From JBFHIJ01 sp963678775 (GTDB lineage Bacteria; Bacteroidota; Ignavibacteria; Kapaibacteriales; UBA2268): 64,000 nucleotides of DNA. A program made the translations under genes and the position numbers. Of this stretch, positions 10,108-18,304 are shown one piece after another. Under the pieces are notes generated by a model, which worked only from the letters and a program-made list of their open reading frames with translations, searched no databases and was not told where the DNA came from. The first letter of the stretch is position 1; the number at the start of each line of letters is the position of its first letter. The stretch covers positions 62,001-126,000 of the forward strand of contig CAXXGR010000002.1 of NCBI GenBank assembly GCA_963678775.2, read 5' to 3'.

Positions 10108-10136
10108 CCAATATTTTCAAGTCTAATGAAAAAAAA

Positions 10137-10172
10137 CTGCCATATTAATATCTAATGTGGCAGTTTTTTTTG
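10137..10172 (+). terminator. Rho-independent terminator of the receptor-lipoprotein unit
   Basis: Arms ACTGCCATATTA and TAATGTGGCAGT form a 12-bp stem (one G-T pair), followed by a run of eight T. It lies 30 nt after the lipoprotein stop. Confidence 0.9.
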
Positions 10173-10218
10173 TTGGGACAATAAAGAATATTCATCCCAA
10201 ATTTTTAATTTGAAAAGG

Positions 10219-10335
10219 TAAAAAAAGCTCTAAAGCCATTGAAAGGTAAGGGGGTGAAACTCCTTGTACAATAGGTAATATCGTAATATTTTCTTACAGA
10301 GCAAGAGAGCATGCTCTTTGATTCTAAGAGCTTCA
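10219..10335 (+). repeat. Dispersed hairpin repeat, copy A
   Basis: Begins with GCTCTAAAGCCATTGAA, followed by the core hairpin AAGGGGGTGAAACTCCTT, then ACAATAGGTAAT, 'GTAATATTTTCTTACAGAG' and the palindrome AGAGCATGCTCT. It is clearly homologous to the copies near 18.05, 21.69, 45.73 and 56.08 kb. This copy lacks the 'CTAATGACAAATTC' tail. It lies between convergent genes, beyond the terminator of the left gene and about 20 nt from the stop of hydF. Confidence 0.8.
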
Positions 10336-10352
10336 AATCGCAAAATATATAT

Positions 10353-11597
10353 TTACTTACTTTTCTCTTCGATATAAGCAGCTAAGGCATCCGGGAAAGG
10401 AGCTAAAACTCTTTCGATTACTCCGTGCATCAGAGAAATGATTACTCCATAATTAGTAATCGGCACACCATGTTCGTGAGCTTTAGAAATTCTGTTTAGC
10501 TTTTCAGTGCGGGTAAGCATGCAGCCACCACAGTGAATAATTACTCTGTAGTCTTCGATATTATCAGGGTAGTCTCTACCGGCAACAACATCTAATGCCA
10601 CATCTCTTCCCATAAAACTATTAAGCCATTTTGGTATTTTTACTCTTCCTATGTCATCCTGATTAGGGTGGTGAGAGCAAGACTCTGCAATCAGAACTTT
10701 ATCATCCGGTTTTAAAGCGGCAATAGCACCTACCCCCCGGGCTTCCGCTTTTAAATCTCCCTTGTATCGGGAAAACAGAATTGAAAAAGTCGTACAAGCT
10801 ACATCTTCCGGGGTATCACGTACCATCAAATCAACTACTTGCGAATCGCATACTACCAAATCCGGTTTTCTACCGAGAGCTTTTAAACTGTCTTTATATT
10901 CAGTTTCTTTTACAACTACGCAAAAAGAGTCATTATCTAAAATATCTCTAATAGTTTGCACCTGAGGTAAAATAATTCTTCCTTTGGGAGCTTCCGAATC
11001 AATAGGAATAATAAGCACTACGAGAGAACCTTTTTTAATGATATCACCCAGTAAAGGAGGCTCCTGAAGTGCACTTTTAGGTGCTATCTGCAAGACATGC
11101 TGTTTGAACTGTTCAATATATCTATCTCTATTGTTCAAATCAGTAGCAGAGCATACCATAATGTTTTTAGAATACTTCTCTACTTCCTGTAAAAATTGAG
11201 TACTAGGCTTGACCAAGTCACTTTTTGTAACTGCGATGACAAAAGGAATATTTTTCTTATTTAGATTATCACAAATTTCAGATTCGAACTCCGTCCATTT
11301 ATCAGCTTCCACTATCAATGCTGCAATGTCAGCTCTTTCAAATATTTTCCTTGCTCTTTCTACTCTATGCACGCCCAGCTCCGAAGAATCATCTATGCCT
11401 GCAGTGTCTAAAAACACAACCGGCCCCACCGGAAGAAGTTCCATTGATTTTTCTACCACATCAGTAGTAGTACCCGGCACTGGCGAGGTCATCGCCACAT
11501 CCTGATTGGCAATCATATTTAAAAAGCTGGACTTTCCTACATTGGTTCTACCAAAAAGTCCTATTTGCAAGCGAAGTGATTTAGGAGTACTAATCAT
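10353..11597 (-). CDS. hydF: HydF, [FeFe]-hydrogenase H-cluster maturation GTPase
   Basis: HydF is the scaffold on which the di-iron subcluster of [FeFe]-hydrogenase is built. The N-terminal GTPase domain has a P-loop 'GRTNVGKSS' (about 16-24), 'TTTDV', 'DTAG' and the G4 motif 'TKSD'. The C-terminal domain carries the [4Fe-4S] ligands: Cys-Ser-His near 306 and 'HCGGC' near 355, fitting the CxH...HCxxC signature. Length (414 aa) is normal. hydE, hydG and the hydrogenase itself are not in this window, so the maturation genes must be scattered or outside. Its presence implies hydrogen metabolism and an anaerobic or microaerobic phase. A 167-nt gap separates it from the coaX group. Confidence 0.93.
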   Translation of the reverse strand: MISTPKSLRLQIGLFGRTNVGKSSFLNMIANQDVAMTSPVPGTTTDVVEKSMELLPVGPVVFLDTAGIDDSSELGVHRVERARKIFERADIAALIVEADKWTEFESEICDNLNKKNIPFVIAVTKSDLVKPSTQFLQEVEKYSKNIMVCSATDLNNRDRYIEQFKQHVLQIAPKSALQEPPLLGDIIKKGSLVVLIIPIDSEAPKGRIILPQVQTIRDILDNDSFCVVVKETEYKDSLKALGRKPDLVVCDSQVVDLMVRDTPEDVACTTFSILFSRYKGDLKAEARGVGAIAALKPDDKVLIAESCSHHPNQDDIGRVKIPKWLNSFMGRDVALDVVAGRDYPDNIEDYRVIIHCGGCMLTRTEKLNRISKAHEHGVPITNYGVIISLMHGVIERVLAPFPDALAAYIEEKSK

Positions 11598-11720
11598 TTT
11601 ATAAAAGTCCCAAAATTCGTTATAAAGAAAATCTAAGTCCTAACTTTCAATAGTTACCTGTATGGTAACAGCCCATAATAACGTTTCAATATAAATAATA
11701 TTCCTAAAGGATCTGTAAGC

Positions 11721-11749
11721 AAAAAGAGACACTTAAAAAAAAGCGTCTC
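11721..11749 (-). terminator. Terminator after coaX
   Basis: Read on the minus strand, GAGACGCTT and AAGTGTCTC pair across a T-rich loop (one G-T pair) and are followed by TTTTT. It lies about 15 nt beyond the coaX stop and closes the lipoprotein-birA-coaX unit. Confidence 0.75.
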
Positions 11750-11763
11750 AATGTCATATTACT

Positions 11764-12516
11764 TTATTGTAAATCCCTATGTTTTCTAAGTAAGCGGTAA
11801 AGTCCTCTTAGCACTAATAAGTCATTACGACTAAGATGTGGCAAGTTTAGTAACATCTCTATCTCTTTTGCATAGCCACCGGTTAAGTATATTTCCGGTG
11901 TCTCGCCAAAAAGTTCCTCTTTAATAATCTTATTGGCAATTTTTTCAATTGCACCGGAAATGCCATGTACTACACCTGATAAAATTGCATCATTTGTGTT
12001 CTTGCCTGCACCGGGAGTACTACCTAAGTCTTTTGGCACAGTAAGATCTGTATGCTCAGACAAAGACTTAAGCTGAGTATAGGCTCCGGGCATAATAGCT
12101 CCTCCTACACACACACCGTCTTTATTGATAGCATTGACAGTAATTGCAGTACCACAGTCAATAGTAATCAGTGGAGGTGGAGATGTTTGTATAGCTCCTT
12201 GCAAACCAAGCAATCTATCCGAGCCGATGCCGGAGATATGATCATATTTAAAATCTGCATAATCTCTCAAGAGAGTTTCTGCATCAATTATAGAAAAAGT
12301 ATCTAAATCTTCGATGTGTTCTAAAAAGTTATCTTTTTTAGAGGCATTTACAGATGATACCGCCGCGTATACATAGATGTTATCAAAACTGTGCAGATAT
12401 TCTTGAAGGTCTTTGACACAGTTTTTCCCATATTCCAAGGCAACTAATTCACTCCCGTCAAAAGCTTTAAGACGTGAGTTGCCTATATCAAAAGCAATAT
12501 ATTTAGAAAGGTTCAA
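11764..12516 (-). CDS. coaX: Type III pantothenate kinase
   Basis: CoaX catalyses the first step of coenzyme A synthesis: pantothenate + ATP to 4'-phosphopantothenate. The ASKHA-fold phosphate motif 'FDIGNSRLK' is at about 9-17. 'GIGSDRL' (near 97) and 'IDCGTAITVNAI' with 'GGAIMPG' mark the substrate and nucleotide sites. Length 250 aa is typical. It overlaps birA by 14 nt, so the two are translationally coupled. The coaX-birA pairing is common and groups cofactor attachment and activation functions. Type III kinases are not feedback-inhibited by CoA. Confidence 0.92.
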   Translation of the reverse strand: MNLSKYIAFDIGNSRLKAFDGSELVALEYGKNCVKDLQEYLHSFDNIYVYAAVSSVNASKKDNFLEHIEDLDTFSIIDAETLLRDYADFKYDHISGIGSDRLLGLQGAIQTSPPPLITIDCGTAITVNAINKDGVCVGGAIMPGAYTQLKSLSEHTDLTVPKDLGSTPGAGKNTNDAILSGVVHGISGAIEKIANKIIKEELFGETPEIYLTGGYAKEIEMLLNLPHLSRNDLLVLRGLYRLLRKHRDLQ

Positions 12517-13252
12517 GATTATACCTTATTGAATCACCATTATCAATTATTTTTTCTTCGTTAGTAGATGTTGAAATCGCTAGTATTCTGCCGTCGGGCA
12601 ATAGTCTTTGAATAACTACCAATTCGTCAGTATTAAGAATTTTTGCAGTTTTACCAATTATCCTAAGCTCTTTTTGCCATTGATTGAAAATATCAATATG
12701 ATTGACATTTAAAAAATCTATCAATTTGGAAGCAAGCATATTTGTAAGTTCTACGTTATCGACCTTATAGCCTAAAAGTGACAAGGAAGTCGCCTTATAA
12801 GAAAGCTCATCAAAATCAACCTGCTCATTATTGATGCCGATTCCAATTACAGTCCTTGTGCACGAAGCACCAAGGAATGTATGCTCTGCCAAAATACCTG
12901 AAAGCTTTTTATATGTATCTTTTACTTTGGCATAAACATCATTTGGATATTTTAGCTGAAAACCATCGAAATTAGTCAGTCTCTGTAAAACTGATTTGGT
13001 TGCCAGGCAAGCTAGTATCTGATACATTGCGATATTATCAATTGCCAAAGGTCCAAATTCGTGATTGATGCCTAAGGAAGCGTATACATTAACTCCGTAA
13101 TCTCCCTTCCATGCGTGTTGGTTTCTACCTCTGCCATCAGTTTGAAAGTCCGCAGTTACAAGCACTAAAGGATGAGTTTCCAATAGCTCTTTAGCATAGT
13201 CATTAGTAGAAGTTATTTCTCTAAAGTGTTCATGATGTAAAGAATATTCCAT
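12503..13252 (-). CDS. birA: Biotin--[acetyl-CoA carboxylase] ligase
   Basis: This enzyme makes biotinyl-AMP and transfers biotin to the carrier domain of biotin-dependent carboxylases. Signature segments are 'TSTNDYAKEL', 'FQTDGRGRNQHAW' (about 38-50, biotinyl-AMP loop) and 'LKYPNDVY' with 'KKLSGILAE' further on. At 249 aa it lacks the N-terminal winged helix of E. coli BirA, so it is a monofunctional ligase and not a repressor. It sits between an auxiliary lipoprotein gene (7-nt gap) and coaX (overlap). Confidence 0.92.
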   Translation of the reverse strand: MEYSLHHEHFREITSTNDYAKELLETHPLVLVTADFQTDGRGRNQHAWKGDYGVNVYASLGINHEFGPLAIDNIAMYQILACLATKSVLQRLTNFDGFQLKYPNDVYAKVKDTYKKLSGILAEHTFLGASCTRTVIGIGINNEQVDFDELSYKATSLSLLGYKVDNVELTNMLASKLIDFLNVNHIDIFNQWQKELRIIGKTAKILNTDELVVIQRLLPDGRILAISTSTNEEKIIDNGDSIRYNLEPF

Positions 13253-13259
13253 CTTATTC

Positions 13260-13883
13260 CTATTTTACGTTTTGTTTTAGATCATTCAATAAATTAATAA
13301 GTATCTTATTGGTAGCTTTCGCAAAAGCAATATTTATTGACTTTGCATCTTCGCCGTCTCGTTCAACAGTCTCTTTGTAAATCTTCTTATGCAATATAGG
13401 ACTCTCTTGTCCTGATTTATATTCTTTTAGGGTAAATTCGACTTCCAATGTAACTGAATAGTTGTCAGTGTCATCTACAGCATAAGCCATAGCATCTATT
13501 ATCTGAGCTTCCAAAGTTAATTCCGGCACATTGATACTTACAGAATTACTGACTGTACCTTTCGCCGCCAAGCCTGAGCGAGTCAATTCCGCAATAGTTC
13601 TGTTTCTGAATAAATCAGTAAAGTCTTCTATCCACCTGTGATAAAACAAGCGATGAATTTTATTATCATCTCTTTTTTCAATCATTTGATCAGTGTCAAA
13701 CTGAGATAGCGTCACAAATGGCTTTACATATATAGAGTAAGGAATAGAGCCATTTGGCATAATAGACTCAGCAGACTGGTCTGTCATGTCATAAAAATGT
13801 ATTTCAGGATACTCAGATTTGATACTGAAACACGAATTAAGTAAAAATGTGAGACATAATATTGCGAACAAGGATTTAAGCAT
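13260..13883 (-). CDS. ABC-transport auxiliary lipoprotein (PqiC/MlaD-system type)
   Basis: A 207-aa lipoprotein with a lipobox (FLLNSCFS; Cys about residue 18). The pattern 'IYVKPF...FDTDQMIEKRDDNKIHRLFYHRWIEDFTDLF' fits the ABC_trans_aux domain (PF03886): a conserved 'x-R-x-x-x-(Y/W)-x-R-W' stretch followed by a helix near the outer membrane. Such proteins usually work with an MCE/MlaE-type lipid transport system, whose genes are not in the window. It leads the birA-coaX unit, which looks like chance grouping. Confidence is moderate because the family match is from pattern memory. Confidence 0.65.
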   Translation of the reverse strand: MLKSLFAILCLTFLLNSCFSIKSEYPEIHFYDMTDQSAESIMPNGSIPYSIYVKPFVTLSQFDTDQMIEKRDDNKIHRLFYHRWIEDFTDLFRNRTIAELTRSGLAAKGTVSNSVSINVPELTLEAQIIDAMAYAVDDTDNYSVTLEVEFTLKEYKSGQESPILHKKIYKETVERDGEDAKSINIAFAKATNKILINLLNDLKQNVK

Positions 13884-14201
13884 AATAAAATTTCTTATTA
13901 GTGGAGCTATTTCTCTAATTGAATATAATAAGATATGTGCATAAAAAAAAATATTTGAACATGCAAATTTTATTCTCTTGAAAAGTATAGGAATATATCT
14001 GCATTGTAATGAAGAGTTTCGTGGAGTTTGGTGTAGTTATAATGAATCATGCAGTAATTCAATAATATAATCCCTGATTTTTGAAAATATATTAGGATAT
14101 AACAGAATTTTATTTTATAATGATATAGGAAGACTAAGAATTGAAGCAATAAGAATATTTGGCACAATAATTTCATTATATAAGTTACAATCAAGCACCT
14201 A
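13884..14201. other. AT-rich divergent intergenic region
   Basis: About 320 bp upstream of both the auxiliary lipoprotein gene (minus) and the sigma factor gene (plus). Apart from the operator-like palindrome at 14202, I see no gene or RNA. A 74-codon minus-strand ORF here is low-complexity and has no ribosome site. Confidence 0.5.
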
Positions 14202-14214
14202 TGACATTATGTCA
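14202..14214 (+). promoter_or_regulatory. Operator-like palindrome TGACATTATGTCA
   Basis: A perfect 6+1+6 palindrome, 73 nt before the sigma-factor start codon. It matches the 13-bp motif found in tandem upstream of the hsp20 cluster (53825-53909) and at 15017-15045. Confidence 0.5.
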
Positions 14215-14286
14215 CTAATTATTATACAATAAATCAGACTGGTAGCTTAAAGGTTCAGAATCAAAACACGGGACAGGAGATTGAAA

Positions 14287-14928
14287 ATGGTTGAGAATAT
14301 AAAAGTTGAAGCGCGTGAAGGCATAGTAGAAAATAACAACGAACTTGAAGCTATTGGCAGGAGTGGTAATATGGAACTTGCTCTACAAATTGAAAATCTT
14401 TTTAAAACTGACAGAAAAAAATTCCTAGGTTTTATCAGACAAAGAGTCCGCAGCCATGAAGAGGCAGAAGACATATTACAGGATGTATTTACTAACGTTT
14501 TAGCTGCATCTGCAAATGTGCAGAAACCTATTGAAAACATTGCTTCATGGGTATTTACTGCTGTAAGGAACAGGATTATTGATTCTTACAGAAAGAAAAG
14601 AGCTGAAACTTTTTCAGATATGCAAACACCAGGTCAAGCTGAGGACGGCGTGGATGCTTTTGAAAATTTCTTGGGGGACTCCTCAGCATCTCCGGAAAAT
14701 GATTTACTTCGCAAAACAATCTGGGAATCAGTGCAAGCCGGTCTTGCAGAGCTTCCTGACGAGCAAAGAGAAGTATTTGTCAGAAATGAGTTTGAAGGTA
14801 TTTCTTTCAGAGAAATGTCTGAAGAAACAGGCGTAAATATAAATACTTTGCTTGCACGCAAAAGATATGCAGTACTACATTTAAGAAAAAAACTTAAAGA
14901 ACTTTATCAATCAGTCAACGACAATTAA
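14287..14928 (+). CDS. ECF-like RNA polymerase sigma factor
   Basis: A short sigma-70-family factor (213 aa). Region 2 is at about 35-100: 'RKKFLGFIRQRVRSHEEAED' leading into 'ILQDVFTNV' and 'NIASWVFTAVRNRIIDSYRK'. Region 4 is at about 150-205: 'LAELPDEQREVFVRNEFEG' and 'SFREMSEETGVNINTLLARK'. No region 3 or anti-sigma gene is seen next to it. I chose the ATG at 14287 because AGGAG at 14275-14279 is 7 nt away; the TTG at 14281 would be only 1 nt from it. An operator-like palindrome lies 73 nt upstream. A terminator follows, so it is monocistronic. Confidence 0.88.
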   Translation: MVENIKVEAREGIVENNNELEAIGRSGNMELALQIENLFKTDRKKFLGFIRQRVRSHEEAEDILQDVFTNVLAASANVQKPIENIASWVFTAVRNRIIDSYRKKRAETFSDMQTPGQAEDGVDAFENFLGDSSASPENDLLRKTIWESVQAGLAELPDEQREVFVRNEFEGISFREMSEETGVNINTLLARKRYAVLHLRKKLKELYQSVNDN

Positions 14929-14957
14929 AATTATTAGTCATATAAAACGTATATATT

Positions 14958-14986
14958 AGGGTAAGTTAAACACTTACCCTTTTTTT
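14958..14986 (+). terminator. Terminator of the sigma-factor gene
   Basis: AGGGTAAGT and ACTTACCCT form a 9-bp stem with a 5-nt loop, followed by TTTTTT. Confidence 0.9.
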
Positions 14987-15016
14987 ATTTAAAAAATATT
15001 TCTTTAAGATTGCACA

Positions 15017-15045
15017 TGTCATATTGTCACTATGTCATTATGGCA
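15017..15045. promoter_or_regulatory. TGTCA direct-repeat array (8-bp period)
   Basis: TGTCA occurs at 15017, 15025 and 15033, and TGGCA at 15041: four units at exactly 8-bp steps. On the minus strand the array reads as overlapping 13-mers TGCCATAATGACA, TGACATAGTGACA and TGACAATATGACA, close to the hsp20-upstream motif. It lies about 220 nt before the CoA-binding protein gene, in a 339-nt gap without ORFs. Confidence 0.5.
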
Positions 15046-15205
15046 TTTCGTGGCTACTTTATAGAACTATTTGTCATCATTCTTTTTCTATTGACAATTA
15101 TACTTATCAGGTTAAAGCCAAGTCATTTTACAAACCTATGTTTTTAAAGGACTTAATAATCCCCGATATTTTAAGAAAATAAACATTTTAGATTTTATTG
15201 TACCC

Positions 15206-15240
15206 ACGGATAAATTTATTTACTACCACGCCATCCGTGG
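15206..15240 (+). promoter_or_regulatory. Inverted repeat in the leader of the CoA-binding gene
   Basis: CCACGGAT is repeated inverted as ATCCGTGG about 20 nt downstream, and a weaker CCACG...CCGAGG follows just before the GGGAGG ribosome site at 15257-15262. It could be a leader hairpin or a protein-binding site. The function is not evident. Confidence 0.35.
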
Positions 15241-15267
15241 CATACCACGTAATCCGAGGGAGGATTT

Positions 15268-15663
15268 ATGAAAAAGTACTTTGAGAAATATAAAAATATA
15301 GCAGTCTATGGGATGAGCTCAAACCCAGCAAAACCTGCTTTTACCGTTCCTGTCTTCATGAGTGGCCAAGGCTACAATATTATTCCTATAAATCCCAAAG
15401 CGGAAGAAATAAACGGAATCAAAGTATATCATTCTTTAAAGGACATCCCTGAAAAGATTGAGAAACTAAATGTATTTCGCCCTTCAGAGGAGGCGGTAAA
15501 GGTTGTAGAAGAAGCAATAGACCGAAAAAAAGCTAAAGGAGATATTAAAGTCATTTGGTTTCAGCTTGGAATAGAGAACGAAGATGCAAAAATTCTTGCT
15601 ATGGAAAATGGGATCGAAGTAGTGCAAAACAAATGTCTTTATGTTGAATATTTACAATCTTAG
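15268..15663 (+). CDS. CoA-binding (Rossmann) protein, YccU-like
   Basis: A 131-aa single-domain protein of the CoA-binding family related to succinyl-CoA synthetase alpha. It shows 'IAVYGMSSNPAKPAFTVP' (about 11-28), 'YNIIPINPKAEEINGIKVY', 'NVFRPSEEAVKVVEEAI', 'VIWFQLGIEN' and 'NKCLYVEY'. A strong GGGAGG ribosome site precedes the ATG. The family binds CoA or acyl-CoA; its cellular role is not established. The gene is monocistronic, with an inverted-repeat leader upstream and a strong terminator downstream. The TGTCA array further upstream suggests stress or specific regulation. Confidence 0.85.
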   Translation: MKKYFEKYKNIAVYGMSSNPAKPAFTVPVFMSGQGYNIIPINPKAEEINGIKVYHSLKDIPEKIEKLNVFRPSEEAVKVVEEAIDRKKAKGDIKVIWFQLGIENEDAKILAMENGIEVVQNKCLYVEYLQS

Positions 15664-15691
15664 TTTCCTTTTGCTTCAGATATTACTAATG

Positions 15692-15728
15692 AAAAGCGAC
15701 ACGAAATAAGCATCTCGTGTCGCTTTTA
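15692..15728. terminator. Bidirectional terminator
   Basis: AAAAGCGACACGA and TCGTGTCGCTTTT pair over a short loop. It sits between convergent genes and has T or A runs on both sides, so it can serve both strands. Confidence 0.9.
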
Positions 15729-15754
15729 TAGTTATAATTTATAAGTAATAATTC

Positions 15755-16411
15755 TTATTCTGCAGGAGCTTCTTCTTCAAAATCAATAAAGTCTTCTACT
15801 TTATCCCAACCGGAACCTCTTCTTATCAAATAAAACTGTTCTTCAGTCATATCTATCACTGTAGATTCTCCCAGAAAGTTATAAGTCTCAGAAGTAACTA
15901 CTACATCTACTAATTTTGAAAATACAGCAACTAATTCTTCTGCTTCAGTTGGCATATTATCTTCTCCAATCTTTGCTGATATGGAAATAATAGGGTTACC
16001 CACTTCTTTCAAAAGAAGCTGAGCCAATGAGTGATTTGGTACTCTTATACCAGCTGTGCTTCTTTTAGGATTCTGTGCATACTTTGGCACTTCTTTAGAT
16101 GCCGGGAGTATAAATGTATATGGTCCGGGAATAAGTCTCTTGATAGTTTTATATGCTTCGTTATTTACTTTAGCAAACTCAGAAATATTAGAGAGTGAAT
16201 CGCAAAGGAAAGTAAGTGACTTATTAGTAGAAATACCTCTAATCCTACGAACTTTTTCAATTGCATTCTTGTTTGACAAATTACATCCTAATGTAAAACC
16301 TGTATCTGTCGGATAAAGAATCACTGCTCCGCCTTTTACTGCATCAGCAACTGCGCTGATTTTTTTCATTTCCGGTGTCTGTGAATGGATATTATAAACT
16401 AATGCGCCCAT
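15755..16411 (-). CDS. tsaC: L-threonylcarbamoyladenylate synthase
   Basis: Sua5/YwlC/YrdC-family enzyme making threonylcarbamoyl-AMP from threonine, bicarbonate and ATP for the t6A37 modification of ANN-decoding tRNAs. It shows 'GGAVILYPTDTGFTLGCN' (about 27-44), 'RRIRGISTNKSLTFLC', 'GPYTFILPAS' and 'STAGIRVPNHSLAQ'. At 218 aa it is a single-domain TsaC, without the Sua5 C-terminal domain. The acidic tail is a mild extension. A permease gene begins upstream on the same strand, about 45 nt away, so cotranscription is possible. Confidence 0.9.
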   Translation of the reverse strand: MGALVYNIHSQTPEMKKISAVADAVKGGAVILYPTDTGFTLGCNLSNKNAIEKVRRIRGISTNKSLTFLCDSLSNISEFAKVNNEAYKTIKRLIPGPYTFILPASKEVPKYAQNPKRSTAGIRVPNHSLAQLLLKEVGNPIISISAKIGEDNMPTEAEELVAVFSKLVDVVVTSETYNFLGESTVIDMTEEQFYLIRRGSGWDKVEDFIDFEEEAPAE

Positions 16412-16454
16412 ACAATTCTCCTGTATAATAATGGCTCAAAAATGAGGTAGCAAT

Positions 16455-17882
16455 CTATACCTTTTTTCTTTTTACAAAATAGAAATAAAAAGGCAATCCT
16501 ATTACTACTAATAATAGACCAAAAAGTGAGTTAATTATTTGAGAATTTCCTGCATTGTAATTTACTATGTCATTATATAGCGTTAGCATAACATACACGA
16601 AGGAAAACACTGTAAAAATTAAAGGGATATATGGGTATCCCGGCACTTTATAAGGCCTATCTTTGTCAGGGTGTTTTCTGCGTAAAACAAATATACCCCA
16701 TGCTCCCAGTCCATAGAATATGAAGCTAACAAATATTAGCATATCTGTTAAAATATCAAATGTGCCGCTAAGAACTAGTATACTTGCCCAACTTGCCTGT
16801 AACATTAGCGATTTAGCAGGAGTTCGATGCTTTGGATGTAAATAGCCGGCAAATCCAAAAAACAATTTATCTTGGGACATCTTATAATACACTCTGGATG
16901 ATGCCATTATAGTGCCATTGGCAGTGCCAAAAGTTGATATCATTACAGCCGCGGATACAAAGCCTGCCCCCACTCCACCTATTGCTACTTCCGCAACATC
17001 TGCAGCGACTAACTTGCTCTTTGCCATTATTTCTATAGGTAGTACATACATAAAGGCTGCATTTATCAGCAAATAAGTTACAATAACTATGGACATACCG
17101 ATAATCAATGCCTTAGGTATATTTATTTGTGGGGACTTTATTTCTCCTGCAAGATATGTAATATTATTCCAGCCATCGAACGCCCAAAATGCTCCGGCAA
17201 AGGCAGCTACAAAAGCTCCAAACATTCCTCCTGAGCCAAATGTCATATTTTCTACAGGCATTAAATTGTCTGCGGTGCCTGAGGAAGAAAGGAATGAAAA
17301 ACCAACTAAAGCCGCCAGTGCAAGTAATTTCATAGAAGTAAAGACTAGGGATATTCTACCTCCATATTTTACTCCAAAATAGTTTGCTGAGGTTAAAAAT
17401 AGAATAATTGCTATCGTCAACGATTTCACACCTATATCGTATAGAGGATAAATGTAACCTATATATGGAATATATAAATATATACTCTTTTCAGTTTCAG
17501 GCGATAAACGAGGCAAGGAAATAAAATACTCGCTATACTCAGAAAATACATAAGAAATAGACGCTATAGAACCGGACTGAATCACTGCAAATATTGACCA
17601 TCCATAAAGGAATGCCCATAATTTACCGTACATTTTTTCAAAGTATACATATTGACCACCTGTCTCAGGGAACATAGAAGCTATTTCGGCATTAGTCAAT
17701 GCACCGAATAAAGTAAAAATCCCTGCCACAACCCATACAAGTAGTAGCATCTCCGGCGAGCCTAACTGGTCTGCCATGAATGCCGGTTTCTTAAAAATAC
17801 CGGATCCAATCATAGCACCTGCAACAATGGCTATAGTTGTATACAGTCCCAGATGAGGTATCAATTTGTTTTCTTTTTGCAT
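16455..17882 (-). CDS. APC-superfamily amino-acid permease
   Basis: A twelve-helix inner-membrane transporter of the amino acid/polyamine/organocation family (about 475 aa). The helix-1 signature 'AGAMIGSGIFKKPAF' and 'FPETGGQYVYFEKMYG' in helix 3 are typical of L-type or YfnA/LAT-like permeases. Helix 6 contains 'GAFWAFDGWNNITYLAGEIK'. I place the start at the ATG at 17882 (MQKENKLIPHLGLYTT). The frame stays open to a TTG at 17954, but that extension has no ribosome site. Substrate is unknown. It may be cotranscribed with tsaC. Confidence 0.87.
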   Translation of the reverse strand: MQKENKLIPHLGLYTTIAIVAGAMIGSGIFKKPAFMADQLGSPEMLLLVWVVAGIFTLFGALTNAEIASMFPETGGQYVYFEKMYGKLWAFLYGWSIFAVIQSGSIASISYVFSEYSEYFISLPRLSPETEKSIYLYIPYIGYIYPLYDIGVKSLTIAIILFLTSANYFGVKYGGRISLVFTSMKLLALAALVGFSFLSSSGTADNLMPVENMTFGSGGMFGAFVAAFAGAFWAFDGWNNITYLAGEIKSPQINIPKALIIGMSIVIVTYLLINAAFMYVLPIEIMAKSKLVAADVAEVAIGGVGAGFVSAAVMISTFGTANGTIMASSRVYYKMSQDKLFFGFAGYLHPKHRTPAKSLMLQASWASILVLSGTFDILTDMLIFVSFIFYGLGAWGIFVLRRKHPDKDRPYKVPGYPYIPLIFTVFSFVYVMLTLYNDIVNYNAGNSQIINSLFGLLLVVIGLPFYFYFVKRKKV

Positions 17883-18044
17883 AACTCCATCATGTAATAG
17901 TTTCTTGCAAAGATAAGAATATGAAACTAATATAAGAAATATTTTATTAAACAAAAATATTTATTAAAATAAAGCCATTGCGTTTCTCTAAATACAAGTT
18001 TTATATGTTGTTAGTATTATCCCATAAATATCATTCGAACAGAT

Positions 18045-18204
18045 GAAAAAAGCTCTAAAGTCATTGCGTGGTAAGGGGTTAGAACTCCTTATTCAATAGG
18101 CAATTAGGTAATATTTCCTTATATAGGAAGCAAGCATGCTCATTGGCTTTGCGTTTATTTACAGCACTATAATGACATCTAATGACAAATCCGGCTGATG
18201 AAGT
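18045..18204 (+). repeat. Dispersed hairpin repeat, copy B
   Basis: A full-length copy: GCTCTAAAGTCATTG, then the hairpin AAGGGGTTAGAACTCCTT, ATTCAATAGGCAATTAGG, TAATATTTCCTTATATAGGA, GCAAGCATGCTCATTGG, and the tail 'ACATCTAATGACAAATCCGG'. It lies between the permease start and the phosphohexomutase terminator, both minus-strand genes. Confidence 0.85.
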
Positions 18205-18238
18205 AAATTAGCCGTTTCAATGTTCTTTTTATTTACAC

Positions 18239-18289
18239 AAAAAACCTTACAAACCGAATGTGGAGTAGTTTGTAAGGTTTTTCTTTTTA
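18239..18289. terminator. Terminator of the phosphohexomutase gene
   Basis: AAAACCTTACAAAC and GTTTGTAAGGTTTT form a 14-bp perfect stem with a 13-nt loop. A and T runs on both sides make it symmetrical. Confidence 0.9.
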
Positions 18290-18304
18290 ATTACAGCAGT
18301 TATT

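Noticed and set aside
13970..14194. 74-codon minus-strand ORF upstream of the sigma-factor gene
   Set aside because: Very low-complexity, no ribosome site, overlaps the promoter region of two divergent genes.
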